From COE1 sp949066965 (lineage in GTDB: Bacteria; Bacillota; Clostridia; Lachnospirales; Lachnospiraceae): a DNA stretch of 64,000 nt. Both the position numbers and the translations under genes were made by a program. Numbering within the stretch: position 1 is the first letter of the stretch; every line of letters starts with the position of its first letter. The stretch covers positions 1 through 64,000 of the forward strand of contig CARTDA010000006.1 in the NCBI GenBank assembly GCA_949066965.1, written 5' to 3'. The notes below the pieces were generated by a model that searched no databases, had not been told where the DNA came from, and saw only the letters and a list, made by a program, of their open reading frames with translations. This document shows positions 1 to 8,453 of the stretch, one piece after another.

Positions 1-179
1 CCTGTAGAAATATCAATTGGTTCTTTATCAGAACCAAACATATAATCAATACATTTAACAATATATGTCTTTCCTGTATTTGACGGTCCATAAATAATAT
101 TTACGCCATTTGATAATTCAATAATTGAGTCCGTTTTACCCAAACCTGCAACAATTATTTTTTCAATATTAAAACTCAT
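1..179 (-). CDS. ABC-3C system ATPase, N-terminal fragment (runs off left edge)
   Basis: Only the first 59 or so codons are in the window; the gene continues leftwards. The visible protein starts MSFNIEKIIV and carries a Walker A P-loop GPSNTGKT at residues 31-38, preceded by the hydrophobic strand GVNIIY. This is the layout of SMC/RecN-like ABC ATPases that bind ATP at the very N-terminus. Its ATG overlaps the stop of the upstream gene by one base (TAATG), so it is the last gene seen of a three-gene operon. The order effector, small middle component, ATPase matches ABC-three-component (ABC-3C) conflict systems, in which the ATPase is thought to sense or license activation of the effector. 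The C-terminal signature and Walker B motifs lie outside the window, so the ABC assignment rests on the P-loop and the context. Confidence 0.75.
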   Translation of the reverse strand, partial: MSFNIEKIIVAGLGKTDSIIELSNGVNIIYGPSNTGKTYIVKCIDYMFGSDKEPIDIST

Positions 180-628
180 TACATTCTTCCTCCTAAATCA
201 GAAATGGCATAGTTGTTTATGGTATAAACTAAATTTCTGTCAGAATAAGGTTCAAACATAATATGGGCATTTTTTGCAATAATAGCATAATTTTCCGCAT
301 AATCATCATTTAAAGATTGGCAAAATGATATTCCACTTTTTGATATGCTATAAGTAAAACCACTTTTATTGCAATGTGGCAAAATATAACCCATTAAAAC
401 AAGATTTTTTAACGACTCTGATATAATTTTTCGTTTCAACGCATACTCACTAAAGCGATAATTATTATCTCCATGTAAATTATACTCTGACACACCAAAA
501 TCCTTTCCGTATATAATTATAAAATCCAAAGCAGATATTCTATCTATTGATAAGTTTTTTTTAGTCACATTTAAAATTATTAATACTCTCAATGACACTT
601 CAAATGCAGTGTTAAATATATCTTTCAC
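179..628 (-). CDS. ABC-3C system middle component (small helical protein)
   Basis: A 149-residue protein lacking an enzyme motif. It starts with a hydrophobic helix (residues 8-20) and is mostly helical, with a short winged-helix-like stretch near the middle. Its size, its position between a nuclease-like protein and a P-loop ATPase, and its ATGA overlap (4 bp) with the upstream gene and 1-bp overlap with the downstream gene fit the middle component (MC) of ABC-3C systems, which is proposed to bridge ATPase and effector. The family cannot be proved by eye. The gene is as AT-rich as its two partners and AT-richer than the rest of the window, consistent with joint acquisition. Confidence 0.65.
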   Translation of the reverse strand: MKDIFNTAFEVSLRVLIILNVTKKNLSIDRISALDFIIIYGKDFGVSEYNLHGDNNYRFSEYALKRKIISESLKNLVLMGYILPHCNKSGFTYSISKSGISFCQSLNDDYAENYAIIAKNAHIMFEPYSDRNLVYTINNYAISDLGGRM

Positions 629-1707
629 TCATTACTCACCCACCTTAACCTATTATCATTGACCAACATATGACATACTCCTTTTCGCTCACTGACTCCT
701 ATACAATGCAACTTACTGTCAAGCATACATTTTGATGTATTAATTACAGCAGCTTGTTTTAAATCTTCCACTAATCGCTTGTATCCGCTATCATAATCTT
801 GTTCATGTGTATCTATTATCCCATCGTATATCTCATCTTTTAATATATCGAATTGCTGGGAATCTGTTAACATATCTCTAACAAAACGATGAATTGTTTC
901 AGCAGAATAATAATCTTTTCTTTGCCTGTTAAGATTCTTAAAATAAGTAATATGTTTTTTCAGTTCCTCGACAGTGTTTATTTGTACACCAAGCTCATCC
1001 GAATATGCTTCTAACAAAGCAGTGATATATGGCATTTCTTCCTTTTCAATCGTATTCGTTGGTGATATTGATATTGGCATATTTAATCTGCGTCCACCGA
1101 AACGAATATTTCCATATATTGTATCTAAATATTCATCTATTACTTGTGCCATAGGATATGTCTTAACTATTGTAAAGTCAAATAAATCTATGTAATCCGA
1201 TAGGGATTTGTCCAATGAAATCTCTGCAGTTTTTGTAATTTTTGTTTTGCAATATTTTTCCCAATTTTCCTTAAGTTTTGATATGAGTTTTATTGGATTA
1301 TCAATCAAATCTTGTAAAGAAGACCCCACATCATTTGAAGCTATGATATAATATTCTTTAGGTATTGGAATCTCTTTATTATAAGTATAATAACAAAGTT
1401 TCCCCAATTCCAAATAATAATCTGTTGGCATAAGTGCAGCATTGTAATGTTTGCATTGATAATAATCTACCGAGCCATCATTATAATATGCAACAACATC
1501 TCTTCCCTTATCACCTGCTCCTCCGATCCTTCTTATAGATGAATATTTTAATTTCTTACACCCATACAGCCATTCCAGTGTAAACTGTTCAAATGAATCT
1601 TCATCCATAACATGAACCTTATCAATCGGCGGAATATATGTATCCGTTCCATATAACTCAATATCTATACGAGGTTTAGCCAACTCAGTAAATTTCAACA
1701 TATACAT
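625..1707 (-). CDS. ABC-3C effector with Mrr-like restriction endonuclease domain
   Basis: A 360-residue protein. Residues about 35-130 look like a PD-(D/E)XK nuclease of the Mrr/REase type: a helix with E40, then GAGDKGRD (63-70) with the probable catalytic Asp70, then YYQCKHY with the QxK pair at Q84 and K86. The rest (about 130-360) is helical and charged with no motif I recognise; in ABC-3C effectors this position holds the C-terminal adaptor domain. It is the first gene of the operon and overlaps the next by ATGA. A leader region of about 270 bp precedes it. Likely role: DNA cleavage in response to phage, held in check by the ATPase partner. The nuclease motif is seen; the defence role is inferred from family and context. 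Confidence 0.75.
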   Translation of the reverse strand: MYMLKFTELAKPRIDIELYGTDTYIPPIDKVHVMDEDSFEQFTLEWLYGCKKLKYSSIRRIGGAGDKGRDVVAYYNDGSVDYYQCKHYNAALMPTDYYLELGKLCYYTYNKEIPIPKEYYIIASNDVGSSLQDLIDNPIKLISKLKENWEKYCKTKITKTAEISLDKSLSDYIDLFDFTIVKTYPMAQVIDEYLDTIYGNIRFGGRRLNMPISISPTNTIEKEEMPYITALLEAYSDELGVQINTVEELKKHITYFKNLNRQRKDYYSAETIHRFVRDMLTDSQQFDILKDEIYDGIIDTHEQDYDSGYKRLVEDLKQAAVINTSKCMLDSKLHCIGVSERKGVCHMLVNDNRLRWVSNE

Positions 1708-1757
1708 TTCCCTTCATTTATTCAACGAACAACACGGTCTAACATCAGCAATAATGA

Positions 1758-1777
1758 TTGACAAATAACCCTGTCAA
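1758..1777. promoter_or_regulatory. TTGACA/TGTCAA inverted repeat upstream of the ABC-3C operon
   Basis: TTGACA and TGTCAA face each other across 8 bp, about 50 bp upstream of the effector start. Read on the minus strand, the right half could be a -35 box, but the matching -10 (TTATTG at 17 bp) is poor. It may equally be an operator. Nothing else stands out in the gap between the effector and the DUF4391 gene except the micro-ORF listed next. Confidence 0.25.
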
Positions 1778-1887
1778 CCGTATATAAAATTGCCAACGCA
1801 CTGTAACAACAATCTTGGAAAATTTATTATAAAAATGCACACAGTAATATAACATATTACAATCATAGTCTTTCCTACACTGCACAT

Positions 1888-1953
1888 TTATCTCTTTCGA
1901 TGTTTTTTGATGCTGATACCATAATCATAGCCTGTACCACCAACCTCACTCAT
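1888..1953 (-). CDS. 21-residue micro-ORF after the DUF4391 gene
   Basis: A short frame beginning MSEVGGTGYDYG and ending in a basic tail IKKHRKR. AAAGGA lies 8 nt before its ATG, and it begins 26 bp after the DUF4391 stop on the same strand. It could be a genuine micro-protein or the stub of a third operon gene lost when the ABC-3C operon arrived; related loci usually carry a methyltransferase at this point. No family is recognised. Confidence 0.3.
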   Translation of the reverse strand: MSEVGGTGYDYGISIKKHRKR

Positions 1954-1979
1954 ATAATACATCCTTTACTCACTCCCAC

Positions 1980-2615
1980 TTAGCGAGCACTACCCCTCTT
2001 TAATTCCTCCAACTCATTTTTATACCCCTGCAACCGCTGATACAATTCAAACCGCTTTTTTGGCTGCTGTTCTTTCCATGCTGCTGTTTCCGTCTTTTGT
2101 ATCTGTTTTTCCAGTTTGATTATCTGCTCCTGTATAGCAAGCCGTTCATCAATTGAAAGTTCCCCTGCGGCTTTTGCCTGTTCTTTACCAATCGCAATCT
2201 GTTCTATAAACGAATCCCATATTTCATCAAGAGAAAATCCCTTTGCTTTCAGCTCTATATCAAATGGCGAAACCCATTCTGTCCGATATAATTTGCCATG
2301 CCATATCGCCAGTTGCCTGCTGTCTTCATAAATGAGCAAAAATATCAGCTTATGCGGATTCTGCTTTGCAATCACCTCTATAATTTTTGCGTCAAAATCC
2401 TGTTTCTTTAAGGAAATGCAAAGCAACAGGATTTCCTTTATCTCCGACTCTTCTGTCAAATTCAAATTATCCTTTGTAAGACTGTTTTCCACAAAAATTT
2501 TGTCCACATCGGATATAAATTTCTCCTTCAAAACCTTCGTCAACGGCAAGCGCTTATAAAATGCCTCCTTTGGCATTTGCCTATGTACCACAGTTGCGGC
2601 TGAAAAGTCTATCAT
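1980..2615 (-). CDS. DUF4391 domain protein, partner of helicase
   Basis: A 211-residue protein. Residues 1-150 match the feel of DUF4391, including the segment LIFLLIYEDSRQLAIWHGKLYRTEW, cited here only by its core LAIWHGKLYRTEW. The tail (about 150-205) is a charged coiled coil rich in E, K and Q. It overlaps the helicase gene by 4 bp (ATGA), so the two are translationally coupled. DUF4391 genes are regularly found beside SNF2-like helicases and type III-like Mod/Res genes in defence loci. No mod or res gene is present here, so the locus is either partial or a two-gene variant. The biochemical role is unknown. Confidence 0.7.
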   Translation of the reverse strand: MIDFSAATVVHRQMPKEAFYKRLPLTKVLKEKFISDVDKIFVENSLTKDNLNLTEESEIKEILLLCISLKKQDFDAKIIEVIAKQNPHKLIFLLIYEDSRQLAIWHGKLYRTEWVSPFDIELKAKGFSLDEIWDSFIEQIAIGKEQAKAAGELSIDERLAIQEQIIKLEKQIQKTETAAWKEQQPKKRFELYQRLQGYKNELEELKRGSAR

Positions 2616-5600
2616 TCAATCACCACCATAAAACATATCAATTCAAAATCATCAAGTCCCGAAAATCCTCCCGAAAGGAAAGTAGTCTGACCTCCTGAAA
2701 AAAAACTGTCAATATCATCCTGATCCTTAACGTCAATTATTGTCATAATGGCATCCTCCAAAAGCTGCGATACTTTCTCCATATTCCTGCCATCTCGGGT
2801 TGCCTTATTGAAAATATCACATAGTTTCCTGTCTGGTACGGATTTGCCTTTTGCAAGATGCCGCATTATATCAAGTGTGTCCTTTGGCTGTAAATGTGTT
2901 GTGACCACCTCCCCGTCCATACTGATATATACCATGTAAAACGGATGTAGCCTGTTCCGATTCTGAATGTTAATCTGTTCATTTACATTTTTCAGTACAA
3001 ATATTACGCCCGGCTTTTCTCCCTTAATCACTGCATGGATTCCAAACGGCGTATGGTCGATATTTTTATTTGCTTTCATATAAGCTAGCAAATCCATACG
3101 GAATTCATTCAGACCTAAATCCATAATGGACACACCGCTAGTCATATCCTCAAGGTCAACAACTTCTTCCTGCAATTTTTTCAACTGGTTTCGGCGATAT
3201 TCCAAATCACCTTTTTCTTCCTGATTGATTGGATCGTCATCGCCCGTTGAAGTCATGACGGAAATTTTCATTCTTGTTTCTACTCTTGATTTCAGATTGA
3301 TATATTCATCCAAATCCAAATCCGGCCAAAAGTTTACTAACTGGATGACACTGTTTTTACTGCCGATACGGTCAATTCTTCCGAAACGCTGTATAATACG
3401 CACCGGATTCCAATGGATATCATAATTCACACAAAAATCGCAGTCCTGTAAGTTCTGTCCCTCTGAAATACAGTCCGTGGCAATCAGGATATCTATCTCT
3501 GCTTTATCATTCGGGTACAATACATCCTTATCTTTCGACTTTGGGGAAAAGCACGCAAGCACATGATTCATATCAGCCTTAAATCTTGGTATCGTGGTTT
3601 TTCCGTCAACAGAACCAGTGACAAGCGCCGTGTGCAGTTTCAATTCCGAAAGAACCATCTTGCTTACATTCTCATATAAATATTCTGCGGTATCAGAAAA
3701 TGCGGTAAAAATCAGAATTTTCTTGTTATTCGTATTAATTGGAGCTGCCACTTTCTCACGAATCACACGCAGTAGTTCATTCAGCTTAAAATCATCCTCC
3801 GGCGTAATATCCCCTACCGTCTGAATCAATTTCCGGAGATTTTTCAAATCCTCATCAATATCACGTTTCCACGAAATGTAGTCCATATCGCGCAGATCAA
3901 TCTTCACTTTCTTTCCTACGCTGAAAAAATCCGTATTCTGATCATCATCATCAAAATTCTCTGCAACTGCCGACAAATCTCTCATTTCTTCAATGTTTCC
4001 ATTGCCGTTTGCCATGAAGTCCTCAATAATCTGAGAAGTATCTTGCAGATAGTCATAAATACGGCGTACTGTCAAAAGAAAGGAATGTACAGAACTTTCC
4101 ATACGTTTCAGCAAATTTATGCTCATGAGCCTCTGAATACCAAGCTCACGTCCTTTTCTAAAGTTCTCCGTTTCTTTTTCATCCAAATACTTGTACAATT
4201 TACTGGCATGAATGTATATCGTTGGTGTGTATATAGTCAGCTGCAATTTTGAGAGGAGCTCAAAAACTTCTCTATAGTTGATGGCATTTGGTCGGTTCGT
4301 CAGTTTGGGGCGCAAAGATATTGGTTTATTTCTTGTGGGAAATGTTCCTATATCTGATACATCATAATATGTGTTTATATGTTTCCTTGAACGCGCAATT
4401 GTCACTCTGTCCAATACTTCAAAAAAATCAAAATCAAGTTGTGACAGCAATGCAGTAGTAGTTCTTTCGTTTTCCGGCAGCTTGCACCATGCATTATAAA
4501 CCTTTTGTGCCTGACGGAAAACAGTATCTATATCTGATTTAATATTCAGCTTTTCATTAAATTCTGAAGGGTTGCCCTCATAGGCAAGCGCCAGCTGATT
4601 ACGCAGATCATAAAAACGGTTATTTACCGGCGTCGCAGACAGCATCAACACCTTTGTCTTTACTCCCGGTTTCAGCACACGGTTCATCAAGCGCATATAG
4701 CGGTTTTCCTTTTCACCACCTTTGCTGTCAGTACCATTTCCATTTCGGAAGTTATGGCTCTCATCAATCACTACAAGGTCATAGTTGCCCCAGTTGATAC
4801 GGTCAATCGGCAATCCGATTATCGTGTTTCCGCTGTCTCTTGAAAGGTCTGTATGATAAAGGATGTCATAACGCAAACGATCTCCTGACAAAGAATTATT
4901 AATAAGATTTCCTCGATATGTCATCCAGTTTTCAGACAACTTTTTAGGACAGAGAACAAGAACATTTTTATTGCGACCCTCGTAATATTTAATCACAGCC
5001 AAAGCCGTGAATGTCTTACCAAGTCCGACACTGTCTGCCAGTATGCATCCATTATATTGTTCCAGTTTATTTATAATTGCAAGAACTGCATCCTTTTGGA
5101 AATGATACAGTTTATTCCATATGATGCTATCCTTAAATCCTGTTGCCTCATTCGGCAGTACATCCTCCGATATATCCTCCAAAAATTCATTGAAAATATT
5201 GTAAAGAGTCATGAAATAAACAAGTTCCGGTGAATTTTCCTGATAAACTGTCGAAATCATGTCAACCACTTCTTCAGTAACATCGGATAGCTTGTCCGCA
5301 TCATTCCACACAGAATCAAACATATGCAAAAACTCTGTACTTGCAGGATTTTCCATGCGCGTAATTATATTTGTCAGATTATTTCCACGTTCACAGCCAA
5401 GGTCAACTGTTGTAAATGTATTCATAGGAGAATATACATACGAATCTTCCTCCCCCTCGACAACAAGGAAATGATTCATTCCCTCACGAGTGGTATTCGA
5501 CTTAAAATGCGCCTTTCTCCGAATCCATTCCGCACATTCCTTTGCTACAGCCTTCTGCCTTAATTCATTACGCAAACGGACTTCAAATTCTGTGCCATAA

Positions 5601-5845
5601 AGACTCTTCTCACGTTTTAAACGCGGAATATAAAATTCTCTGCGCTCCTTGGTTGTTTTTTCTGCTACAAAAGTCGGTGATGTAAATATAAAACGAAGTT
5701 CATCACACGATTCCAGCTGTGCTTTCAATTCTTGATAAGCATAAATTGAAAAGCAGGCTGCCGCAATAGATATACGACTGCCGGACTGTATCCTATTTTC
5801 TAAATCATCTTTAACCACTTTTGTTGTATTATTGAAAATTTCCAT
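2612..5845 (-). CDS. SNF2-type helicase with PLD-like N-terminus (defence-associated)
   Basis: A 1077-residue SF2 helicase. The first 150 or so residues resemble a phospholipase D-like fold, but only a weak HFK remnant of an HxK motif is visible, so this part is probably not a nuclease. Helicase motifs are complete: DSVGLGKT (271-278), DESH (361-364), SAT (403-405), the second RecA lobe with FTAFSDTAEYL, and QRFGRIDRIG at about 815-825. The C-terminal 200 residues are unassigned. It heads the operon with DUF4391. The architecture is that of DNA translocases in restriction-like phage defence; DNA translocation is known for the family, while the defence role here is inferred from neighbours. 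Confidence 0.85.
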   Translation of the reverse strand: MEIFNNTTKVVKDDLENRIQSGSRISIAAACFSIYAYQELKAQLESCDELRFIFTSPTFVAEKTTKERREFYIPRLKREKSLYGTEFEVRLRNELRQKAVAKECAEWIRRKAHFKSNTTREGMNHFLVVEGEEDSYVYSPMNTFTTVDLGCERGNNLTNIITRMENPASTEFLHMFDSVWNDADKLSDVTEEVVDMISTVYQENSPELVYFMTLYNIFNEFLEDISEDVLPNEATGFKDSIIWNKLYHFQKDAVLAIINKLEQYNGCILADSVGLGKTFTALAVIKYYEGRNKNVLVLCPKKLSENWMTYRGNLINNSLSGDRLRYDILYHTDLSRDSGNTIIGLPIDRINWGNYDLVVIDESHNFRNGNGTDSKGGEKENRYMRLMNRVLKPGVKTKVLMLSATPVNNRFYDLRNQLALAYEGNPSEFNEKLNIKSDIDTVFRQAQKVYNAWCKLPENERTTTALLSQLDFDFFEVLDRVTIARSRKHINTYYDVSDIGTFPTRNKPISLRPKLTNRPNAINYREVFELLSKLQLTIYTPTIYIHASKLYKYLDEKETENFRKGRELGIQRLMSINLLKRMESSVHSFLLTVRRIYDYLQDTSQIIEDFMANGNGNIEEMRDLSAVAENFDDDDQNTDFFSVGKKVKIDLRDMDYISWKRDIDEDLKNLRKLIQTVGDITPEDDFKLNELLRVIREKVAAPINTNNKKILIFTAFSDTAEYLYENVSKMVLSELKLHTALVTGSVDGKTTIPRFKADMNHVLACFSPKSKDKDVLYPNDKAEIDILIATDCISEGQNLQDCDFCVNYDIHWNPVRIIQRFGRIDRIGSKNSVIQLVNFWPDLDLDEYINLKSRVETRMKISVMTSTGDDDPINQEEKGDLEYRRNQLKKLQEEVVDLEDMTSGVSIMDLGLNEFRMDLLAYMKANKNIDHTPFGIHAVIKGEKPGVIFVLKNVNEQINIQNRNRLHPFYMVYISMDGEVVTTHLQPKDTLDIMRHLAKGKSVPDRKLCDIFNKATRDGRNMEKVSQLLEDAIMTIIDVKDQDDIDSFFSGGQTTFLSGGFSGLDDFELICFMVVIE

Positions 5846-6007
5846 TATCTGTTGTCAACGCCCTTTCCCTCTACCCACAATCACTCTTTAAATCTTCTCT
5901 CTTTACAAATTCCGCAATGCCTCCATTCTGCATGCTTCTCCCTTATCACACCACTACAAATAAACTACCTTTAATCTGCATTCCTTTTTCTGGCAGCAGT
6001 TATAGTC

Positions 6008-6754
6008 CTACCCTCTTACCGAACTGATAATCGTATCAATTAACTTGTCAACAGATGCATCAATGCTGCCCTCACTCCAGCCAAGCTCCCAGCTGCCCCC
6101 GCCAGTCACGTCCGATATGATATAAACTGCCGACGCAGAACACTTTCTATAATTCGCAATCGTAAAAAGACCGACGCCCTCCATTTCCACACACAAAGCG
6201 CCCTTTTCCCTGTAGTCTAAGATTTGTCCCCAAGTCTCATGATACCCTGCATCCGTTGTCCAGTGTTTTCCCCTTCTAAATAAAATACCATTTTTTGTGA
6301 GAACTTCGCCAAGCTCATCTGTCAACCCTCTCGTGGATTCAATGATATCGTAGTCAAATCCATACAACTTTGCGACAGCCGTGTCATTGTATGCACCGTC
6401 TGTCAGCACGATGTCCCCCGGCTTCATGTCCGTCTGCAATCCGCCCGCAAAGCCTATGTGGATCAACTCCTCCACACCGCCTGCAATCAAATCCTCCGCC
6501 TGCGTGGCAATGGCTGGCGAACACATATGCCCTTTGATAAATCCATTTTCTTCGTTCCCATGAAACACGAAAAGCTCTCCGCCCAGCGGATATTTGTATT
6601 CCCCACAATTTCTGGAAAGCATTGTGTCATAAAGACTGTCAGCCAGCAGAAATACTCTTTTGGGGATATGGATATTGTCCATATCAAATCCTGCGTTTTT
6701 TAGTTCCAGCCGGACTAATTTCGACGGCTCCGTCAGTATGTCATTTCTGTTCAT
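6008..6754 (-). CDS. Nucleoside phosphorylase (PNP/UDP family)
   Basis: A 248-residue cytoplasmic enzyme of the purine nucleoside/uridine phosphorylase superfamily, which cleaves nucleosides with phosphate to base and ribose-1-phosphate. The family marks are IGFAGGL (phosphate-site region, about residues 98-104), the catalytic/ribose-binding VEMEG near 190, and ISDVTGG near 215. The length is normal. AGGGAACAGGATG-type spacing places the RBS just ahead of the ATG. It lies at the end of a minus-strand group with a tyrosine phosphatase and a cytidine deaminase-like protein, which points to nucleoside salvage. Substrate (uridine, inosine or a modified nucleoside) cannot be told from sequence alone. 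Confidence 0.85.
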   Translation of the reverse strand: MNRNDILTEPSKLVRLELKNAGFDMDNIHIPKRVFLLADSLYDTMLSRNCGEYKYPLGGELFVFHGNEENGFIKGHMCSPAIATQAEDLIAGGVEELIHIGFAGGLQTDMKPGDIVLTDGAYNDTAVAKLYGFDYDIIESTRGLTDELGEVLTKNGILFRRGKHWTTDAGYHETWGQILDYREKGALCVEMEGVGLFTIANYRKCSASAVYIISDVTGGGSWELGWSEGSIDASVDKLIDTIISSVRG

Positions 6755-6775
6755 CCTGTTCCCTCCGAATAATAC

Positions 6776-7339
6776 CTATAACTGTTTCAGTAATTGTTCC
6801 ATAGTATCCCTGTGCGGGGTAATGATTTCTATATCCACTTCGGGGTGAATATCAACATACGCAATAAGCATATCCATTAAATTATCTTTAGACTCCATAT
6901 AATCATCAACGATTATTTCATCACTGAATCCAAGACGTTTCAAAATAAGTGCAGAAACCACGCCCGTGCGGTCTTTGCCCGCCGTACAGAAATACAGAAC
7001 TTTAGATTCTGCATTCATAATTACATTAATAATATTTTTCATTTTATCATCTATCATTTCCCGATATACCATACGCAGATGTCCAATTGATTTTGGCGTA
7101 TCGCCACCTCCCGTAACCGGAAGATGAAAATATGTAAATCCTTCTATCTCTTTAAGGCGGCATGGCTTTTTCGCAATCTCCTCGTCCGACCTCAAGTCCA
7201 CAATCGTAATTATATCATTATCTAATAACCACTGGATTTCTTCATCCGTTAAATTTTCCGGAAAGTCACTTCTAAAATAATGATTTGTACCGGTAGGTAA
7301 CACTCGTGTATTTTTGGTTGAATGCAATAACGAACTCAT
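6776..7339 (-). CDS. Tyrosine/dual-specificity phosphatase (Y_phosphatase3 type)
   Basis: A 187-residue protein-tyrosine phosphatase-like enzyme of the SIW14/Y_phosphatase3 group. The catalytic loop CTAGKDRTG (C-x5-R) lies near residue 125, and the upstream DLRSDEE is the usual substrate-site strand. The longer open frame begins at 7456, but a clear GGAGG 7 nt upstream of the ATG at 7339 decides the start. The 21-bp gap to the nucleoside phosphorylase suggests co-transcription. The extra upstream frame contains a strong palindrome (7396-7419) better read as control DNA. Substrate unknown: phosphotyrosine, phosphoinositide or a nucleotide. Confidence 0.8.
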   Translation of the reverse strand: MSSLLHSTKNTRVLPTGTNHYFRSDFPENLTDEEIQWLLDNDIITIVDLRSDEEIAKKPCRLKEIEGFTYFHLPVTGGGDTPKSIGHLRMVYREMIDDKMKNIINVIMNAESKVLYFCTAGKDRTGVVSALILKRLGFSDEIIVDDYMESKDNLMDMLIAYVDIHPEVDIEIITPHRDTMEQLLKQL

Positions 7340-7395
7340 ATAAATCCTCCCTGCTGCCAATGGCCCGCGAATTTGGGCGTCAGCACAAATTTGCT

Positions 7396-7419
7396 CTGTG
7401 AAAAATTTATTTTTCACAG
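7396..7419. promoter_or_regulatory. Perfect 10-bp-arm palindrome upstream of the phosphatase gene
   Basis: CTGTGAAAAA and TTTTTCACAG flank a 4-bp centre that itself pairs at its ends. It sits about 57 bp upstream of the phosphatase start. It resembles a dimeric-repressor operator (TGTGA...TCACA), or could form an RNA hairpin in the leader. The regulator is not known. Confidence 0.4.
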
Positions 7420-7500
7420 TAACGCCCCTCATAAATATTTTTTTGATTATTTCCAATTTCTTTAATCAGGCAGTTTAAGATGGGCTTGAAAAACTGGAAT

Positions 7501-7893
7501 TTATTTATGTCGTGGATATTCAGGCATCAAATCAATCAATCTTGTTGTCCGCCCTTCTTTATCCAGTAGAATTTCAATATTTTCCACATCTCCGCCTAAA
7601 TGCATCATAAATTCTCTACAAATACCACAAGATGGAATTATATTTCCATCTTTATATACTGAAACCACTTTTGTAATCTCACTTTCGCCATATGTAAGCA
7701 TTGTTGATAAAGCATTTCTTTCCGCGCACATCCCTATAGAGCCGTCCGTATCAATGCATATTCCCTTATAAATATTACCTTTTTTCGTGAGTACGGCAGA
7801 TGCCACACTCCCTACCCACATTTTATTTGAAACATCATGGGGATTCAAAACGCTCATTGCTTCTTCATATAACCTTTTCCATTCTTTGTCCAC
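7501..7893 (-). CDS. Cytidine deaminase-like zinc enzyme
   Basis: A 130-residue member of the cytidine/blasticidin-S deaminase family. The zinc site is clear: CAERNA (Cys ligand with catalytic Glu, about residues 56-61) and PSCGICR (about 87-93). The length fits homotetrameric CDA-type enzymes. The start is GTG, chosen because GGAGG lies 9 nt upstream. It probably deaminates cytidine or deoxycytidine in salvage, feeding uridine to the phosphorylase gene nearby, but some relatives act on nucleoside antibiotics. A gap of about 160 bp separates it from the phosphatase, so a separate transcript is possible. Confidence 0.8.
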   Translation of the reverse strand: MDKEWKRLYEEAMSVLNPHDVSNKMWVGSVASAVLTKKGNIYKGICIDTDGSIGMCAERNALSTMLTYGESEITKVVSVYKDGNIIPSCGICREFMMHLGGDVENIEILLDKEGRTTRLIDLMPEYPRHK

Positions 7894-8282
7894 TGTTTTG
7901 TCCTCCTTAAATATATCCCGATTGTGACTTGATGTTTTTTAAGGGAAACATTAGCTGTTATATTTTGTTATTAAATACCCGCTAACCCTTGAAAACACTA
8001 AGTTTATCACAGGTAAGCTTTCCCTAATCCATTCTTAATGGCTTTTGTCATCATCTTCCCGCAGGGCTTTACGAACCCAGATAAACGAAGCTTCGCATCG
8101 TGGAAAAAATGAGGGAAACAAAACCACATAAAACATTATAACACAAAATATATGGGAATTGGTAAACTGATTGAAATGCTTTCAAAAAATCAATGAAAAG
8201 AGGACAGATAAAAAATGAATATGCAAATGTGGGTGGATGCGGAGGATTCTCTGGGTTTATGGTAAAAAATCATTTAATACAG
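7894..8282. other. Intergenic region without a recognised gene
   Basis: This is the upstream side of the cytidine deaminase-like gene. I see no protein with family features on either strand. A plus-strand frame beginning at 8193 runs into the inverted-repeat element that follows and is not credible. Confidence 0.5.
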
Positions 8283-8450
8283 CCTAGGGCGTGTTTGAAA
8301 AATCATTCCCGCCATCTGCACGCCCCATTTTGCGTGATATTTGCGCCAAATTCAGGTTGCATAGCCCGCTATGCGCCCCTCATTTGGCACAAATCTCCCA
8401 CAAACTGTGACGCACATCTGACGGAAAGCATTTTTCAAACACGCCCTAGG
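8283..8450. repeat. 168-bp MITE-like element with perfect 21-bp terminal inverted repeats
   Basis: The left end (8283-8303, beginning CCTAGGGCGTGTTTGAAAAA) is exactly complementary to the right end (8430-8450). Inside are nested smaller inverted repeats: an 11-of-12 match around TTTGCGCCAAAT and ATTTGGCACAAA, and a central 6-bp stem GCATAG/CTATGC (8359-8374). The whole element can fold as one long hairpin in DNA or RNA. It has no coding capacity. Its right end stops 3 bp from the NUDIX stop codon, so it may also act as a 3-prime-end structure. No target duplication is clear. Confidence 0.7.
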
Positions 8451-8453
8451 AAA

